Part shown: piece after piece, positions 62,175 to 64,000 of the stretch
Layout: the number at the start of each line of letters is the position of its first letter
How positions within the stretch are numbered: the first letter of the stretch is position 1
Origin: Acetonema longum DSM 6540
GTDB taxonomy: Bacteria; Bacillota; Negativicutes; Sporomusales; Acetonemataceae
Reading direction: 5' to 3'
DNA length: 64,000 nt
Assembly: GCF_000219125.1 (NCBI RefSeq)
Contig: NZ_AFGF01000280.1
Location: 1 to 64,000 of the forward strand
The notes under the pieces: model-generated
What the model was told of the DNA's origin: nothing
What the model saw: the letters and a program-made list of their open reading frames with translations, nothing else
Databases searched by the model: none
Made by a program: the position numbers and the translations under genes

Positions 62175-62744
62175 TTGTTCCATCCTAAAATGCCATATCG
62201 CTTCGTCTGGCTGTTTGGTATTCTTCTCATAGTGGGGTTATTGGCATATTTTTACCTGCCGGGTCTTTCTTTTTCCGATGGCAGTTCTGTAAAAGAGATG
62301 GAAACCGAATTAGTAAAGCAGGATGCCTCTGTAAAAATTTTTCCCCAGACAGACATTTACCAAAGAATTGTATACTCAAAATGCGGCGACGAAGAATCTT
62401 CGCGTACCAAACCGGCAGACAGCCTGATTGGTATGAACCTGTTACAGTTTCAAAAAGTCTATACAGGCTGGAATATAGATCATTTTGATGCAAGCGAAGT
62501 AAGAATGACCCTGACGATTGACAGTATGTGCCGGGAACACGCAAACAATATATTTATCGGCCAAAAAGACGGTTATGTTACGGTGTTTTATGGCCTGCCC
62601 GGACGAAAGCCCATTGTCAAGGAAGTTACCAAAATTCCGGTGAATCATTTGACCCAGGATGATGTTGCCGAACTGCAGCGAGGTATAGTCGTCCAGTCAA
62701 AGGAGGACATGCTGAAGACCTTGGAAGGAATGCAATCCCGCTAG
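62175..62744 (+). CDS. bofC: BofC-like sporulation protein
   Basis: The 189-aa protein has one N-terminal helix (FVWLFGILLIVGLLAYFYLPG, in part) and an extracytoplasmic domain ending in a BofC C-terminal pattern: NNIFIGQKDGYVTVFYGLPG, then VTKIPVNHLTQDDVAELQRG. BofC acts in the forespore to control sigma-K checkpoint signalling, and its presence supports a spore former. TTG 62175 is chosen because AAAGGAG stands 8 bases upstream; ATG 62139 has no good site. Its TAG stop is the first triplet of repeat copy C. Confidence 0.78.
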   Translation: MFHPKMPYRFVWLFGILLIVGLLAYFYLPGLSFSDGSSVKEMETELVKQDASVKIFPQTDIYQRIVYSKCGDEESSRTKPADSLIGMNLLQFQKVYTGWNIDHFDASEVRMTLTIDSMCREHANNIFIGQKDGYVTVFYGLPGRKPIVKEVTKIPVNHLTQDDVAELQRGIVVQSKEDMLKTLEGMQSR

Positions 62745-63021
62745 GGGAGCGTTGAAAAAGGCCCATCTGCGTCACTTCAGCCTCCTGCGGGCGTGCGTTC
62801 GACGTACCCTGCGAACGTACAGTCTCACGCACGTCCTCGTCGCGCTGCATCAGAATCCGTAACTTTTCGGGAAAGTGGCAGTAGTGGGTGCTTCTCCCGA
62901 GCCGAAAAGTCTCTTGAGTTCTTCGCTAGTACGGAAACGCGAGCGTTTCTCTGACCTAGCATCTAAACCTTTTTGAACGGTCCCAGATTCGAGGCTGTAG
63001 ATGAGTTTTACAACAACTTTT
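62742..63021 (+). repeat. Interspersed repeat, copy C (best preserved)
   Basis: It begins TAGGGGAGCGTTGAAAAAGG and carries the shared blocks CATCTGCGTCACTTCAGCCT, GTTCGACGTACC, CGTCCTCGTCGCGCTGCATC, CTTTTCGGGAAAGTGGCAGT, GAGCCGAAAAGTC, GAAACGCGAGCGTTTC and CCTTTTTGAACGGTCCCAG. GGGAnCGTTnAAAAAGG at both sides, in opposite orientation, forms subterminal inverted repeats. Its TAG is the bofC stop codon. The frame 62626-62850 on the minus strand overlaps it and is not a gene. Confidence 0.9.
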
Positions 63022-63050
63022 TAGGGGGCCGTTGCAAAAGGCCTATCTGG
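63022..63050 (+). repeat. Truncated end of the same repeat, directly after copy C
   Basis: TAGGGGGCCGTTGCAAAAGG followed by CCTATCTGG matches the first 29 bases of the element (TAGGGGAGCGTTGAAAAAGG, CCCATCTGC) with a few changes. It follows copy C with no gap, then runs into the terminator at 63058. Confidence 0.7.
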
Positions 63051-63057
63051 ATATCAG

Positions 63058-63085
63058 AAAAGAGGAGCAGAGACTCCTCTTTTTT
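63058..63085 (+). terminator. Terminator upstream of ruvC
   Basis: AAAGAGGAG pairs with CTCCTCTTT around CAGAGA and is followed by TTTT. It isolates the bofC transcript and repeat from ruvC. The remaining 108 bases before ruvC hold no obvious gene. Confidence 0.85.
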
Positions 63086-63192
63086 CGTTCTGGCAGTCTT
63101 TTATATTTCTTAAGTGGCTTCAGGTGTTTTTATGGTAGGAATTGCAGCAGTTATCGTCGAAATCCTGTTACAGGAAGAAGGAGGCAGAATGG

Positions 63193-63690
63193 ATGTTGGC
63201 ATTGGGCATTGATCCGGGGACTGCCATATGCGGCTATGGCGTTGTCAGACTGGATGGCAGCGCCTTAAAGCCTGTTGACTTTGGCGCGGTATTAACCAGT
63301 CCCGCCAGCTCAACTGCGGATAGGTTGCTTGAGGTACATAGGGGAATTGAAAAAGTGATTCAGCAGTATAAACCAGACGTGATGGGGATCGAACAGCTTT
63401 TTTTCAATAAAAACGTGCGAACGGCTATGGCTGTGGGACAAGCCAGAGGGGTCGTTTTGCTGGCGGCAGCGGCGGCAGGACTGCCGGTTCTGGAGCCTAC
63501 GCCCCTGCAGGTTAAACAGTCGGTAGTTGGATACGGAAAGGCCACCAAGGATCAAGTGACTTATATGGTCCAGCGGCTGTTAGCATTGCGGGAAGCCCCC
63601 CGTCCCGATGATGTGGCCGATGCCCTGGCTGTGGCTGTCTGTACATTGCATACATATAACCTGAGAAATTGGCAGGAGAGCGGACTATGA
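63193..63690 (+). CDS. ruvC: Holliday junction resolvase RuvC
   Basis: The 165-aa nuclease resolves Holliday junctions. Catalytic acids are visible in LALGIDPGTA (Asp7), MGIEQLFF (Glu near 68) and the C-terminal PDDVADALAVA. ATG 63193 follows GGAGGC at 9 bases; the frame from 63142 has no family N-terminus. The stop overlaps the ruvA start (ATGA). Confidence 0.96.
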   Translation: MLALGIDPGTAICGYGVVRLDGSALKPVDFGAVLTSPASSTADRLLEVHRGIEKVIQQYKPDVMGIEQLFFNKNVRTAMAVGQARGVVLLAAAAAGLPVLEPTPLQVKQSVVGYGKATKDQVTYMVQRLLALREAPRPDDVADALAVAVCTLHTYNLRNWQESGL

Positions 63691-64000
63691 TTGGATATCT
63701 GCAAGGCAAGGTTGCTATGCTTGGCCTGGAGTATTGTTATTTGGAAGTAAACGGAGTAGGCTACCGGGTCTTCATCCCCGGTTCCAGCCGTGAAAAGCTG
63801 GCGACAGGCGCCCAGGTGCAATTGTTTACCCATTTGCATGTACGGGAAGATGCCCTGTTGCTCTATGGGTTTTTAACGCAGCAGGAGTATGAAGTGTTTC
63901 TGCTGTTGCTGTCGGTTACCGGCATTGGTCCGAAGGCAGCCTTAGCCATCCTTTCGGTGATGAACCCGGCTCAGTTTATTATGGCGATTGGGCAGCAGGA
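63687..64000 (+). CDS. ruvA: Holliday junction DNA helicase subunit RuvA (partial)
   Basis: The first 104 residues are visible before the window ends. They show the N-terminal OB domain (MIGYLQGKVAMLGLEYCYLEV, in part; THLHVREDALLLYGF) and the first helix-hairpin-helix (LLSVTGIGPKAALAIL). RuvA binds the four-way junction and recruits RuvB. The 4-base overlap with ruvC implies coupled translation. Confidence 0.95.
   Translation, partial: MIGYLQGKVAMLGLEYCYLEVNGVGYRVFIPGSSREKLATGAQVQLFTHLHVREDALLLYGFLTQQEYEVFLLLLSVTGIGPKAALAILSVMNPAQFIMAIGQQ

Noticed and set aside
62626-62850. Minus-strand frame overlapping bofC and repeat copy C
   Set aside because: It is an antisense shadow of bofC joined to repeat sequence.
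1-64000. CRISPR arrays, prophage, insertion sequences with transposase, rRNA
   Set aside because: No regular spacer-repeat pattern, phage structural genes, transposase motifs or rRNA signatures were found on reading both strands.

Overview
The window reads as chromosome of an anaerobic, endospore-forming Firmicute. Supporting evidence is a BofC-like sporulation protein, [FeFe]-hydrogenase genes with the maturase HydG, a clostridial-type butyryl-CoA/crotonyl-CoA pathway, molybdopterin and selenium-dependent hydroxylase accessory genes, and aerotolerant-type housekeeping genes with AGGAGG ribosome sites and many GTG/TTG starts. Gene content and order (yebC-bofC-ruvC-ruvA; NuoE-like/HsfB-like/PP2C/hydrogenase; UPF0237/UPF0210) suggest a Sporomusaceae-like member of the Negativicutes (Acetonema, Sporomusa, Pelosinus type). 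That placement is inference from gene content only. No phage, transposase, CRISPR array or rRNA was seen.

Layout. 1-11070: end of a uracil/xanthine permease, then molybdenum-cofactor genes (frameshifted yqeB, yqeC, a MoeA-like protein behind a probable Moco riboswitch, mocA, moaA, moaC, a MOSC protein, mogA), interleaved with UPF0237/UPF0210, endonuclease III and a frameshifted UPF0173 hydrolase. 11065-14180: DUF2161 protein, a lone CheY, and a TM1266-hydG pair on the minus strand. 14544-23400: a degenerate M20 amidohydrolase with an SSS symporter, trmL, an endonuclease IV-like protein, murB, a beta-CASP nuclease and typA.

23451-45150 is the metabolic core: a CBS-CBS-PAS-PAS-AAA-Fis sigma-54 activator, a CoA-transferase/SDR operon diverging from a GntP-type permease, then (after an aminotransferase, a U32 protease, a substrate-binding protein and dnaE) thiolase, acyl-CoA dehydrogenase, etfB, etfA, a MaoC hydratase, hbd and crt. 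Three near-perfect sigma-54 promoters (28114-28129 minus, 28337-28352 plus, 38334-38349 plus) lie downstream of palindromes built on TTGTCTA/TAGACAA, and a similar palindrome precedes the activator gene. I infer one sigma-54 regulon for 3-hydroxybutyrate/acetoacetate/crotonate-type C4 metabolism.

45200-64000: isochorismatase-fold hydrolase, pyruvate kinase, an unknown membrane-anchored protein, D-amino acid transaminase, small membrane proteins, a SIMPL protein, a YgjP-type metallopeptidase, tRNA-Leu(CAA), a chemoreceptor, a four-gene hydrogenase/sensor/phosphatase operon, yebC, bofC, ruvC and the start of ruvA.

Two things stand out beyond the genes. One is the sigma-54 regulon just described. 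The other is a roughly 235-290 bp interspersed repeat (2299-2536, 50342-50628, 62742-63021, plus fragments at 63022-63050 and 5951-5985) with subterminal inverted repeats, whose conserved end coincides with the TAG stop codon of the adjacent gene in all three long copies. Two genes (yqeB, UPF0173) carry single-base indels, which could be real or draft-sequence errors.
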